From Paraspadella gotoi (Eukaryota > Chaetognatha), in NCBI GenBank assembly GCA_051294375.1, contig JBJCIZ010000028.1, forward strand, positions 1,687,479 to 1,751,478: a stretch of 64,000 bases of DNA. The letters are read 5' to 3'. Below are positions 23,598 to 35,010 of the stretch, piece by piece. Within the stretch, counting starts at the first letter, position 1. Every line of letters begins with the position of its first letter. The notes under the pieces are model-generated. The model worked only from the letters and a program-made list of their open reading frames with translations, had not been told where the DNA came from and made no database searches. The translations under genes and the position numbers were made by a program.

Positions 23598-23655
23598 GTT
23601 ATGAAATTGGAACAACCAATATAAAAATTATCCATTCATTTAATAAATAAGCTAA
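23598..23655 (-). mobile_element. SINE 3' tail, family 3
   Basis: On the minus strand this is the conserved tail TTAAATGAATGGATAATTTT with TATATTGGTTG and AATTTCATAA. The same tail is at 24950, 36410 and 58618-58705. Confidence 0.5.
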
Positions 23656-24049
23656 ATATACCGATGATAATGACTTGAAAAAGTTACATTTGGAAAAAAA
23701 ATCATTGTATTCCCGCAATTAGAAAATTGCATTTAAATTAAAAATAATAATATAACTGCATGTGATGACGTCTAAAAATTGAAGTCCGATATACTGAAAT
23801 ATTCCAATACACCAGTAGTAATGGTAATAACATTAACAGTGAGGGTAGTAACGATTGTAGCAACGTTAATAACCCAGAATAAACCGAGTGTCCTCGAGAA
23901 TTACCTTGAACTGAGTCCCCAGCCGAATGCAGAGAAGTAATTTCTGGACATTTTTTTTTGACATTTCTCAAAAAGTCGATTAACTCCGGATTCGAATGAT
24001 GCCTAAAAAATTTAAAAAAAAAATCGAAACATAATATCAATTACTTCTT

Positions 24050-24485
24050 GGCCATATTTTCTTAAAACACCTCATTTCTGCTCAAATTCAGAATCAAGTT
24101 TGGTTTTAGGTTTAAAAATTTCATAAAAAGTTGATAACTAAAAATAAAAGTTTCTATACTTTTTTGATATTGTGGATAAACTGCATACGTAGTAAGTCCA
24201 TTGTCCAATGGGTTTGGGAGATCTTTCCATAAAATAACTTACTTTTAAAAGGTAAATGGTTTAATCAACCCATTATTTTTTTTTTTCAAAAACTTTTCAA
24301 TCAAAGATTGAACACGGCATCATTGGGTTAAGAAATAAAACATTAGCCTAGTCAGGTTGATGATTAAAATTATAATATATTTTATTAAAATTGAATATAA
24401 AATATTTAAATTTTATATATTAATATCAAAAAATAAGTTAGGAGAATTTGAAATGAAAATGAGGCGCTTTCGAAAAATAGTGGCC
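24050..24485. mobile_element. MITE-like element, long copy
   Basis: The left end GGCCATATTTTCTTAAAACA and the right end CGAAAAATAGTGGCC are inverted repeats of the 823-1036 family. The interior is longer (436 bp overall) and different, suggesting an internal insertion or another subfamily. It lies just upstream of the first recognised carboxypeptidase exon. Confidence 0.6.
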
Positions 24486-24744
24486 GGTTTTTCAAACTCA
24501 ACGATCATCCGACTTGAATATCAGCGGCTGTTTAAACTTCTGATAAATCCTTGTCGTGATTTCAAATCTCTAAAATTCCTTGATCATATATAAAATTCCA
24601 GTTTGAATTCCAACGCAGGGAATTTCCTTCGTTTAAGTCGACAAAGTCGTAGGGAAGTCAGAGAAGTAAGAGTTAATGATGGAAGGAAAAATAAATGGAA
24701 TCGTATGTAGAAATGTGTTTTTTTATCATATTATGGTGGACTAA

Positions 24745-24990
24745 AATCCACAACCGTTCATCAGCGGCCATTGGTGCCGGAGGCAAGTCATTCGCCTCCA
24801 ACCCAAAGGTCCGGGGTCTAGCCGGTGGTCGCCTAGCAGTTAAGAGGAACGGGCGCTTAAACCGCCTGTAACATGTGTTACGGCTGATCCGAAGCTCAGG
24901 GACTGCTTATATTGAACGGTTCTGTCATTAAACATAACATTATCATTGTCTTAATATAAAAATTATCCATTCATTTAATAAATAATCTTT
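24745..24990. mobile_element. SINE-like element with family 3 tail
   Basis: tRNA-like parts (GGAGGC/GCCTCC stem, GGTCCGGGGTCTAGCC resembling a box B; a second arm GGGCGCTTAAACCGCC) precede AAATTATCCATTCATTTAAT, the complement of the family 3 tail. The orientation of head and tail conflict, so this may be two adjoining insertions. Confidence 0.4.
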
Positions 24991-25435
24991 CTTGCAAGCT
25001 TTCAATCAAGACTCTCTCACAGTCTCATTTATTTACTCCCAGAGTTCAGTTCCGGCTTCTTATCAATGAAGTGTATAATGTTTTGAACTGTATGAAAGTA
25101 AGTATTAGATCTTGGAATCCTAAATAAACGGTTAACCAAATATGAATATTTTAAATAAAATGACTCACCTGCTGTAACGTGTCTACGTCGAATACAGTGA
25201 AAAACGAAAAGAGAGAAGATTAAAAGGTCAGTCGAAGCATAGTTCTTTTTAAAAAAGGAAGACCTTTAAGATTATTTCCCAAAAGTGATCAAATTTCGTT
25301 TTAAAACGAGAATGAATGACTTCGCGAGAAAATTAGGAAAATTGGCGAATAATTTAATTTCGTTTTGGCAGTTTTAAGAAAATTTGATAATGTTAAAAAC
25401 GAGACGATTGTAAATTAAAAAGAAATATGTACAGG

Positions 25436-25477
25436 AGAGAGAATAGAGAGAGAGTAGAGAGAGAGAGAGAGAGGAAG

Positions 25478-25514
<37 letters not shown>

Positions 25515-25516
25515 TG
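25436..25516. repeat. (GA)n tract
   Basis: Interrupted GAGA run. Further (CT)n runs are at 26467-26492 and 26672-26697. Confidence 0.9.
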
Positions 25517-25639
25517 ATTAACATGACTAAAGAACGGACAATCAGGTAAGTTTGACGTAAAAAGTTGTTGAAAAGAGTAAGAGCGAAGTTGCCATAGAAA
25601 CAGGTAAGCAAAATCGATACAACATATATATTACATATA

Positions 25640-26245
25640 CATTAGGCCGGAACAGGTTGAAAACTAGCGGTTTTCTCAAATAAATATAGGTTAAATGACT
25701 GTTAGAGATATGAAAATAAAATTAATTTTTAAAATTTATCTTATTATAATTTAAGCATTTAAAGATTATTTTATTACTATATAAAGTTTATTGTTTTTTT
25801 AATTTTTCAATTTTTTTAATAGATTCTGGTAGAGTTTTAAAAGTTAGATGAAGATTATTAAAACAACTTTTTTAAATGTTTTTTATTGATAAAAAATTAA
25901 AAAAACCATAAAATTCAGTGAATGATGATGATGATAATGATTTTTTAAGGTTTTTTCTATTTTAAACCAATTTATTATAAAAATTTTAAAAAATGTAGTA
26001 ATAATTTTCATTTAACTTTTCAAGCTCTATAGGAATCCGTTCTTATAAAATAAAACTTTAAAAATTTTAAAAAAAATTGTCATTTGTTATATATTAATAA
26101 ATATTTAAAAGCTTCAGTGCAACAACCCCACAAACTAATTCAAAAAGTTGCATTGAAAAACGATTTAGTAGTAGGAAGGAAAAAAGAAAGAAAGAAAGAA
26201 CTAGAAGTTATAAAAAGTGCTCAATTTTGGCCCGTCTTGATATAC
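25640..26245. repeat. Interspersed repeat family B, copy 2 (inverted)
   Basis: Reverse-complement ends of the 22285-22770 element. A more diverged third copy lies in the duplicated block near 29285-29660 (shared TTTTTTTAATTTTCAATTTT and CCACAAACT..ATTCAAAAG). Confidence 0.5.
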
Positions 26246-27239
26246 ATATGTATATATAATATATTATAATATATAATATATTAAGCGATAGCCTTGCCTT
26301 GTCGTCCTTTTTATTCTTTACTAAGCCTTGGCATTAGTTAAAACAAGAATTAGTTTTGACGTATCACAAACAAAAGACCCAATGACAAGTAAAGAACTGG
26401 TCGGCCTCTTAAGTATTTTTTTTGGGCCCAAATCGTTACAGAGTTTTGCAATAGTTGGGGCGCATTTCTCTCTCTCTCTCTCTCTCTCTCTGATCTGACA
26501 AGCACGGCCGAGGATTTTTATGTACACTTATTTAATTTTATTCAGTGTGGTAATTGTACCATTCTGGTGACCTGAATTGACCTCGGTCAATTAACTTACC
26601 CTCGTCGCAAAAATACAACTCACCAAACAATATGAAACCTCAACGTCTTTGTTCTCGTCGTCGTCGGTCAACTCTCTCTCTCTCTCTCTCTCTCTCTAAT
26701 CAACGACTCTTCTTCATAACGAGGGTTTCCAAACCATCTTGGAAAATGAATAAGTCGCCAAACACTATCTTTTGAATCCGTAAATTTAAAAATCGATAGA
26801 AAAATAAGTCTAATAAGTTACTGATTTATGAAATATGTTTAAACCCACAGGTGTGGGAGGAAAATAAAAAGAAAGAGCTCAATCAAAATCTAACTTTCTT
26901 AATTTTATTGACTTAAAAATAATAATTTATTTTAATTTTTATATTATTTTTATTTTAATTATATTTATATATAATAGAGCCTGTGTTGGGTTTTAATATA
27001 TCCATCATTAGTTTTTATTATTAAGCAATGCTGAATAAATAAATATTTATACTTTCAAAACAAATATTTTTTAACCATGAAAAATCAAATTTTTTTCAGC
27101 AGAATTTTTAAAGATATTTGTTTTCCTTTCTACTTCATTACAAGTTAAATGAGCTGCGAATTGTATGTACGCGAACGATTTAAAGAGAGGTGAAATAATA
27201 ACATTAAAGGAGACAAAGTGCGACTATAGTTCGAAAAAG

Positions 27240-27490
27240 GTGGGAACTGACTTTCTCATTAACCGCAACTCCTTTTCTCCTCTCTCCCCCCCCTGCCCCC
27301 CCCCTCCAGCCACTTTCTGCCCTTCCCCTCCCCTCCTCCTGTTCCTCAACTCCATCACTAAACTCCACACTCATCACTCTACCTCCTCGAATCGACTCCC
27401 ATTCCCACTATTTGGATACGACGGCCGTGGAGAGGACGAATCGACCTCAGTCCGCTCGCTGGGAAGACCCGACCAGGAACATCGTTGAGT
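27240..27490. other. Pyrimidine-rich block, inverted relative of 31100-31300
   Basis: CGCAACTCC.., CCCCCCTGCCCCCC and a final ATTTGGATAC are partly mirrored by the reverse complement of 31120-31280. A 107-codon plus frame exists, but composition and lack of signals argue against coding. Confidence 0.3.
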
Positions 27491-28278
27491 TTATTATATC
27501 TATTAATTTTTCATTATTAATTATTATTAGATTATTATTATGTATTGTTACTGTTTGATGCTTGTTTTGTTCTGTTTGTTTGTTTTTTTTTAAGCTGCTG
27601 CGTTTTACGGCCCAAATATTTTAATATATATATTATATATATATATATATATAAATTAGTACTATATATACTACTATGGAAAATTAATAAGTCGCTAAAA
27701 ACTTCACACTTTCTGCGCTTTAAGTACGGAGATTTACACAATATTTTTGAACACATGGTATTTTCTGCATTTATTGTTTTTTATNNNNNNNNNNNNNNNN
27801 NNNNNNNNNNNNNNNNNNNNNNNNNNNNNNNNNNNNNNNNNNNNNNNNNNNNNNNNNNNNNNNNNNNNNNNNNNNNNNNNNNNNNNNNNNNNNNNNNNNN
27901 NNNNNNNNNNNNNNNNNNNNNNNNNNNNNNNNNNNNNNNNNNNNNNNNNNNNNNNNNNNNNNNNNNNNNNNNNNNNNNNNNNNNNNNNNNNNNNNNNNNN
28001 NNNNNNNNNNNNNNNNNNNNNNNNNNNNNNNNNNNNNNNNNNNNNNNNNNNNNNNNNNNNNNNNNNNNNNNNNNNNNNNNNNNNNNNNNNNNNNNNNNNN
28101 NNNNNNNNNNNNNNNNNNNNNNNNNNNNNNNNNNNNNNNNNNNNNNNNNNNNNNNNNNNNNNNNNNNNNNNNNNNNNNNNNNNNNNNNNNNNNNNNNNNN
28201 NNNNNNNNNNNNNNNNNNNNNNNNNNNNNNNNNNNNNNNNNNNNNNNNNNNNNNNNNNNNNNNNNNNNNNNNNNNNNN

Positions 28279-28663
28279 GCGAAATCTACAAAAGCAGACT
28301 GAAGATTCTTGGACCTTTTGGAAAATACGCAATGAATTGGCCAGGAATAAAGCTTTTTCATACTTTTTATGTTTTGAAGTCGGCCGATGAGAAAAATGAA
28401 AAGAAATGCGAAATTTCTATTGAAAAAGATCAAACTGGAATCATCTTCCAATTTTCTACTGAAGAGGGCGTTGTCAAGAAAATGCGCCAGGGAAATGTCA
28501 GAAAGAATGTGGAGGACTTCAAAGGTGACGAGAATGATCATATCCAAGGCATATTGGTTGACAATTTATTTCAAATCACTGATTTGCTTGATTATTATGA
28601 TGAACTTTCCTGCTTGTACAATCCATTACGGGCTAACTGTCAATATTTCACTAAAGAGGTTAA
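28279..28663 (+). CDS. Partial paralogue of the 31788 gene
   Basis: Open frame between two gaps, nearly identical to residues around 61-190 of the protein at 31788 (SADEKNEKKCEISIEKDQTG, then GVVKKMRQGNVRKN and RANCQYFTKEV). It differs by a small in-frame change (AMNWPGIKLFHTF against VMFKRGLKNKKFFHTF) and scattered substitutions. After the second gap (28664-28688) the next open sequence no longer resembles the 31788 protein, so this copy may be truncated, spliced differently or misassembled. The H, N-C-Q and F positions of the shared motif are kept. Confidence 0.6.
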
Positions 28664-28688
28664 NNNNNNNNNNNNNNNNNNNNNNNNN

Positions 28689-31600
28689 TCAACAATAAAA
28701 AAAAGTATAGTGACTCCTTTCAACTCGACTGCCACGATAACCACCCAGCCTTGTTCAATTTATTTAAAAGAGGAAAAAACAATTTTATTCACATACTGGA
28801 ATGGACGAAGATGAATGATATTAGAAACATGAAGACGATGACTGATGGATTTAGATGAAACCGATGATGAGTAAGTGAATTGGACAGGGGAAAAAAAATC
28901 TTACGATTTGCGTCTTAAAGAAGAAGAAGAAAAACTCCGACAAGGGAGAGGTAAAATTAATCGAGTCATTGATATTCCACTGTCTATGACGGCTATTTAA
29001 AGCTCTTTCTCTATCGAGTCAAGTTTAAGGACGAAGAAAGCACAGAATATACAAACCGACAAGGAAAGACTATATATTTATGGATCATCTGTAAGAAGAC
29101 TAAAGCTCTCTCTCTGTCTTTGCACTACAGGTACAAGATCCATTCCATTCATCTCATCCATTATCAATATAATACTAACTTCAGCTACTACCAAAACTAC
29201 CTCGTCTTCTAAAATCATACAATCTAATACGGCTTAGAATAAATAATTAAAATTTATCTTTATATAATTAAATTAAACGGCATTTATTTATATTATAATA
29301 AGAAACCTGTTTTTTTAATTTTCAATTTTTTTAATAGATTTTCTAGAGTTTAAAATAGTGATTTACATTATAAACAATTTTTAAATTTTTATTGGATAAA
29401 ATTTAAAAACCAAAATTAGGTTGAATAATATGATATAATTTTTAATTTTTTCTATTTTCAAAAATATTTCAAACTTTTAAAAAATGGCTATATATAATCT
29501 CTTCTTATCTCATCACTATAAATCCTCTTATATAAATAAAACTAAAAATAAAAAAAAATTGTCATTAATATTAATAATATCTCAAAACCTTTCAGGGTCT
29601 AAACCAACACCACAAACTGAATTCAAAAGTCTGCTAAAAATCGATTCAGTAAGTTAAAAAATACGGAAATTTTTGAATAGGAAACTATCGGCAATTCGTT
29701 CTAAAAGTTGCTTCAAATTTTCTGCGCTCTTTGATATTATTCTCTCCCATATTATTTTAATATATCTTTAACCGTAGTCTCTCAGCCTATGTGCCTGTGT
29801 TGTTCCTACTGAGACGTTCAATTGATGTAATAATTGACATTTAATATTGTGCCGTATTCTTAGACAATAATACAACAATATTGAGACTTAACGTTATTCA
29901 CCACTTATCGTGTACGCCTTTCTCTTTTCTTATTCATTTCTTTCTTCTTTTTCTTTGCGGGTCCAACGTCGTTTACAGAGTTTGCCAATTAGTTTTGCGG
30001 GCGCCATTTTCTCTTCTCGATCTGACCAACACGGCCGATGCATTTTTATGTACACTATTAATATTTCTATCTCAGTCTTCGTTGCTTCTACTACTCTGCG
30101 TCTACTCAATCTCTCGATCTACAATTCGAATAAGTCTCCCAAACAGTTCATCGTTCTTCTTACATTCTCGCGTCTTAATATCTCTCATTCTCATCGTGCG
30201 ATGATGATATAATCACATTTCTATCAAGATCTGTGATTTTTTAATTCGTTATGCAATCAGTGTAGCCTGGTAACATTAAGTGAATTACATGCTCTGCACT
30301 GTTGGGAGAAAAACTATATAAGATTTAATTTATCCCCGTTCTCTCTTTTTTTAATATTTGTTAAACTAGAAATTAATAGGACTTTTGTTGACGCGTAATT
30401 CTCCTCGCGAAGTAGTTGGAAGATGACTGCGTGGTTAGTGACACTTGGTGGACTGCCAGTGAGAAAGAAAAACGAAAAGCGTCTAAACAGATTTAAAACA
30501 TTCCGTTATGTTGTTGGTCCGGATTTTATTAGACTTGAATTGTTGATATCTTATTAATATTTATACCAGTATATCGATTACAAAGCTATATATTGTTTTT
30601 TTGAGCGGGATGTACGTGATATAGAATTAAAATTTAATTACCTTAAAATCATTATATAAAGATATAAAATATAAGATCCTTTCTGTAAATAATTCATAAA
30701 TATATACTTCAAAATATTTTTTACCTATGCAAGAAAATTTGAATATTTTATTTAGATTTAACAGAATAATATTATTTTAAAATACTATTTTACCTTTCTT
30801 ACTTTCAATATAAAATAATAATCAAAAATATTTTTTTCAAATATTTGTCAATCTCCGGTACTTAACACAAAAAGTTATTGAATTCACTTCATTAATTAGA
30901 TATAATATACGTTCAATTTATATATATATTTTTTTAAATAGCACTAAAAAAACAAACAACAAACAACAAACAAACAAACAACACTAACATAACAATATAA
31001 TAATAAAAGACATGAGGATAATAGAACTCAAGATTAATTAATAATAAAATAAATTAACCTCCATATCGTACTAGTTATATGGTATCTCGGCTTCCCCATC
31101 GACGTGACTAGTCAAATCATTTCAACGCTCTCGGTATCCAATAAGAGAACTTCGACAATTCAACTTGAGTAGGTATGGAGTGATGGGAGGTATGTTTAGT
31201 TAGAAGATTGTGACGTTTACGATTGAAGGAGAGGGAAGGGAGAAGTGCGAGGGGGGCAGGGGGGACGAGGCAAGGGTTGCGTAATAGAATCTGTCCCTTT
31301 CGACTCATTGTCCACTTTGTCCTTTTAAGTTAATTAATTCACCTCTCCTTAAATGTTCGAACATACAAAGTCATCATACATATCGAGCTTTAACGGCTTC
31401 AACTGTTAGCTTAACACTTCACTTATTGATAATTATAACTAATTCATCAATTATCTACTCTTACTAAATATTTTTCTCCTCACCACAGTATCTCTGAACT
31501 TGTAAAATGAACCAGCGAAATAGTTTGAATGAATGTATTTTCTCAATCTTTAAACTAACTAGTGTATACGCAAACACTTTAGTCAGTTATTTCAGTCAGT

Positions 31601-31787
31601 CACCAGTCAGTGCATACGCTGACACTTCTCGAAAATCTCTGACAATCTCTGACAATCTCGAAAAAAATTTTTAGTCAGATCTGCTTATCAGCAGACGACG
31701 ACGACAGTTTTCCTTTTAGCATTGAGGTAAAGATCTTCGACTTTGAAACTTCGACATTTTGTAATTCCTTTTTAAGAAGAGTCAAGC
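28689..31787. other. Intergenic sequence between the duplicated genes
   Basis: No gene supported. It includes the diverged right block of the segmental duplication (29240 onward) and an (AAAC)n tract (30948-30985). Hydrophobic frames at 29881-30212 are translation of TC-rich DNA. Confidence 0.45.
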
Positions 31788-32370
31788 ATGGCGGAAGCAA
31801 GCAATGCGGAAGCAAGCACCGAATCCCAAACACATAAATCCAATCAATCTCCATCATATCAAATTTACGACTACACAAAATTGGAACCTCGGATTGAATT
31901 CACCGAATACAAATTATGGGTGGAGGAAGTTACTCGACTTACTTCAGATCTAATTGTCTACAAAAGTGAAATCTACAAAAGCAGCCTGAAGATTCTTGGA
32001 CCTTTGGGAAAATACGTTATGTTCAAACGTGGATTGAAGAATAAAAAGTTTTTTCATACTTTTTACGTTTTGAAGTCGGCCGATGAGAAAAATGAAAAGA
32101 AATGCGAAATTTCTATTGAAAAAGATCAAACTGGAATCATCTTCCAATTTGCTACTGAAGAGGGCGTTGTCAAGAAAATGCGCCAGGGAAATGTCAGAAA
32201 GAATGTGGAGGACTTCAAAGGTGACGAGAATGATCATATCCAAGGCATATTGGTTGACAATTTATTCAAAATCAATGATTTGCTTGATTATTATGATGAA
32301 CTTTCCTGCTCGTACAATGCATTACGGGCTAACTGTCAATATTTCACTAAAGAGGTTAACGTCCACATTG
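29240..32370. repeat. Segmental duplication, right block
   Basis: Partner of 25640-28690, same orientation and order. The block ends inside the gene at 31788, shortly after its NCQYF motif, where the left copy meets a gap. Confidence 0.6.
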
Positions 32371-33200
32371 TGGCCCAATCAAAGAACTTGGAGTTCTATC
32401 TAGCCGGGTCCCCGCGGAAATACAAGCTCGACGATCCTGAACTGCTAGAGAGTCTAAAAGATTATTATCCTGGATGGACCAATGAAGAAAATGTTCAGTT
32501 GATCCCTGAGATTCAAGATCTTTTTCCTGTTGATTTGCTGCGCAATAAATCTGCTGAATATGATGAAGAATTCATTGCACAAGATCATAAATTCTTTCTT
32601 GACAAACAAAAAATCGCCACTGCTATATCGGATGCTTTGAAAAATCTTAAATGTAAAGGACAGAAGGCGATATTATCCAACATGTCGAAAGTAGCTTACC
32701 AGAAAGCACTGATGTCGACAGACAATGTTGCGTCTACTCATGTTCAGCTGCTTTCGGCGTTTTGGAACTCGGAATTAGAACTTGTTCTCATTGCTGATGA
32801 GCTCGGTGTCATTATTGTCTCTTTCTTTGAAGAATCAGATGAAGACAAAAGTGGGACTCCTGATTATTTAGAATTTCAAACCATCGAGAGAAAAACTAAA
32901 TTGGTTGACCGAATTGGGAATTTTGACCCTGGCATTACATTTTTTGCCGGGAACGAATACAATTTCGAGTCACTGACCTCTCGACTTTTTTTTCGAAAAA
33001 GAAAAAAAAAAAAATCGGCAGCAGCTTTTTTTATTATGCTGCCGCGGATGAAGTTACAGTCGCTGTCTGCGGCTACAGTTGCTGGAGATCTTCTCCTTCG
33101 AGATCACGTGACCGAGCGAAGCCTTCGACTCTTAATATTCGTTTATATTTTAGACACGTTGACGAGAGGGAGGGAAAAGGTGGTGGGTGGGGGTAAGTGA
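31788..33200 (+). CDS. Putative LRAT/NlpC-P60-like (NCQxF) protein
   Basis: An ATG at 31788 opens a 470-codon frame with no introns needed, the longest clean coding region in the window. There is no signal peptide or membrane segment in the first 400 residues. About residues 84-92 read KKFFHTFYVL and about 182-191 read ALRANCQYFTKEV. A His followed by a Tyr-bearing strand and a later N-C-Q-x-F is the arrangement of permuted papain-fold families (LRAT, PPPDE-like), which suggests a thiol hydrolase or acyltransferase; this is pattern inference only. The middle (DYYPGWTNEEN, DLLRNKSAEYDEEF) is unrecognised. The last 65 residues, after a poly-Lys run from an A13 tract, look like frame read-through, so the true end may be near 33000. 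A partial paralogue lies at 28279. Confidence 0.75.
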   Translation: MAEASNAEASTESQTHKSNQSPSYQIYDYTKLEPRIEFTEYKLWVEEVTRLTSDLIVYKSEIYKSSLKILGPLGKYVMFKRGLKNKKFFHTFYVLKSADEKNEKKCEISIEKDQTGIIFQFATEEGVVKKMRQGNVRKNVEDFKGDENDHIQGILVDNLFKINDLLDYYDELSCSYNALRANCQYFTKEVNVHIVAQSKNLEFYLAGSPRKYKLDDPELLESLKDYYPGWTNEENVQLIPEIQDLFPVDLLRNKSAEYDEEFIAQDHKFFLDKQKIATAISDALKNLKCKGQKAILSNMSKVAYQKALMSTDNVASTHVQLLSAFWNSELELVLIADELGVIIVSFFEESDEDKSGTPDYLEFQTIERKTKLVDRIGNFDPGITFFAGNEYNFESLTSRLFFRKRKKKKSAAAFFIMLPRMKLQSLSAATVAGDLLLRDHVTERSLRLLIFVYILDTLTRGREKVVGGGK

Positions 33201-34840
33201 TGGTGTGATTTAGGAAAAAAGTTGGGAGTCAAGTAAATGCGAAAACTGTGGGGGGGATTGATAAAGAGGAAATGGAAGTTTCAGGGGATAGAAAAGTAGA
33301 ATAAGACTATTTGAAGGAAAGAAGCTGAAAAAAAACCCCATTCAAATTAAAGCTTAAGGCACTTATTAGGTAAGTATTTTTTCTCGGAGTTTCTTGATGG
33401 AAGACTCTGAGGGCTATTTGCGAATAAAAAGACGGCGATTGAAGGGTAAGTGAGCCAGATTGCGAGCGGATAGTAATTATTTGAGGTAAGTTAAAAAAAG
33501 ATCTAATGCTAAGAGGAAGGGTCGCGGACGAGTAGGCGCATGCCAAAAGTTGGGGAGGTTCGACTTTTCCTTTTACTCTTCTTGTCTCCTCCTCTCATAT
33601 AGAGCCAAAGACCGTCGATCTTGGCGCCGCCCAGTCGATTCTTGACCGCAGCCAACATGCTTTTTCTGAGGTTACTTAACAAGGAAAAACTAATATTTGT
33701 ATAAAAAATAGTCACTTAATGGTTTTTTCTTTTTTTGCGCTAATGTTGGTCCTAATTAATTAGCAAAATCTGGCTACAGTGTAGTTCATGAACTGAAAAA
33801 ATTCTGGTTTAAAACTTATTACCAATATCTTTGTTAAATCTTTTTATTGTTTTATTTAGTAATAATAATAAACAAAATGGCTTGCACTTAAAAAAAAAAC
33901 TTATTTGGGTGCTCAGTCCCTGTAAAGGATCCATTGTAAAAATGAGATTTTTCTTGCTCAGTGCCATCCTTAAAGTGACTTATAAAAATGTTTCATAACG
34001 AAATAGTCTGTTGTAATATAACGATAAGATAGCCCCAACTTTTCCGAGTGAAAGAGATGTCGAAAACCCGCTTAGCTATACCTCCCCTTTTCTTCCCCTC
34101 CTCCTCCTCATCCTACGTCGATTAACATTAGGGACTCAAGGTGAACAGATAAGAGGAAAGAGGGGGGAGGAATTCAGGGAAAATACCAATGAAGAAAAGA
34201 GGGGAAAAAAATGGGTGAAAAAAAAAGTGCGATTGTGAAAACAAGAAAAGAAAAATTGTAAAGTCGAGAGAAAAATTATCGAGTGAAAGAATCGGGAAAA
34301 AAAAATCAATAAATTTACGCCTTTTCTTTTAGTTTCCGTTAATTAAAATGCTAAACTGTTTCTTCTTCGGAATAAGACAGGGTTAGGCGTCGTTGTCAAG
34401 GATAATCGAAGAACAGCAACTAAAAAATCGAAGAGAAAATCTCTTTCTCTCTTTCTCTCTCTCTCTCTTTCCTTCTTTCTCTCTCTCTCTCTCTCTGTCG
34501 GCAACTAAGAATGAGACTTTTCATACGAGTTTCTTCTCATCGCCCTCAGGTGCCAAGATCGAAAAACCCATTTATTTTCCGCTACCATTTTATCTGAAGA
34601 TCGTTATTACGTCTCTCACGTGGGAGCGTCTCAAGTTGTCGATATATATATACCTGTTTCAGTTTTTGCAAACGAGTGAATGTCAGTAAATAGTCTTTTT
34701 AGACTTAAATCATCAGCAAATAGTTTTAAATTACATATAAAGTATTTAAAGAAATCTTTTAAATCTACAGTCTCTTTCTTTTTGTAATAATGAGGATAAG
34801 GTGCTAAGTGGGCCTGAGATGACTATCATAACTCTTTAAC
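33201..34840. other. Intergenic, purine-rich
   Basis: No gene supported. Includes a (CT)n run at 34440-34497. Confidence 0.5.
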
Positions 34841-34851
34841 CCCTAAAGTAG

Positions 34852-35010
34852 CCATGGAACGGGTCCTGGGTTGAACCAGGCTTGAGGGCTGCACGCCCCC
34901 AAGGCGGCTTACGGCCGTCCTACGCTTCCGCAGGGTAGGTACCGGGTTGGGATTGAACCCGGTACCTAGTGGTCATGAGCTGATGGCTTTACTCAATGAG
35001 CCACGGGTCA
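34852..35010 (-). mobile_element. tRNA-derived SINE, family 1
   Basis: Reverse complement of the 6873-7085 element: box B GGTTCAATCCC and box A TGGCTCATTGAGTAAAG on the minus strand, then CGGCCGTAAGCCGCCTTGGG and a tail CAGGACCCGTTCCATGG. Confidence 0.75.

Larger units (their letters stand above)
19640..24002 (-). pseudogene. M14 (CPD/CPE/CPM-type) metallocarboxypeptidase, degenerate
   Basis: Exons on the minus strand: 24002-23905 (HHSNPELIDFLRNVKKKCPE), 23202-22980 (KLWVVTMSS..., PEFQFIGNMRGNEVVGREL), 21060-20938 ([13 protein letters not shown]..., DLNLIFPD) and about 20605-20470 (LQPETSAVIN, NFVLSANL). Exons 1-3 splice in phase (SVQ|GRKLW, SRT|RIHIM), as in regulatory B/E-type carboxypeptidases. 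Further on, 20160-19640 resembles the rest of the catalytic domain and the transthyretin-like C domain (EFWRLLLPGYEISV). Defects: zinc His of GNMHGNE is Arg, Arg of DLNRNFP is Leu, two +1 shifts and a TGA break exon 4, the LHGG zinc motif is lost, and stops interrupt the C part. The Glu of the ITLEL-like motif remains. Upstream signal-peptide exons were not found. Active-site loss alone could mean an inactive paralogue; the added frame breaks favour a pseudogene. Confidence 0.8.
25640..28690. repeat. Segmental duplication, left block
   Basis: Ordered matches to 29240-32370 at offsets of about 3.55-3.69 kb: 25795/29310 (AATTTTTTTAATAGATT), 26500/30040 (ATTTTTATGTACACT after a GATCTGACnAnCACGGCCGA motif), 28281/31968 (coding). 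Non-coding parts are much more diverged than the coding part. Confidence 0.65.
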
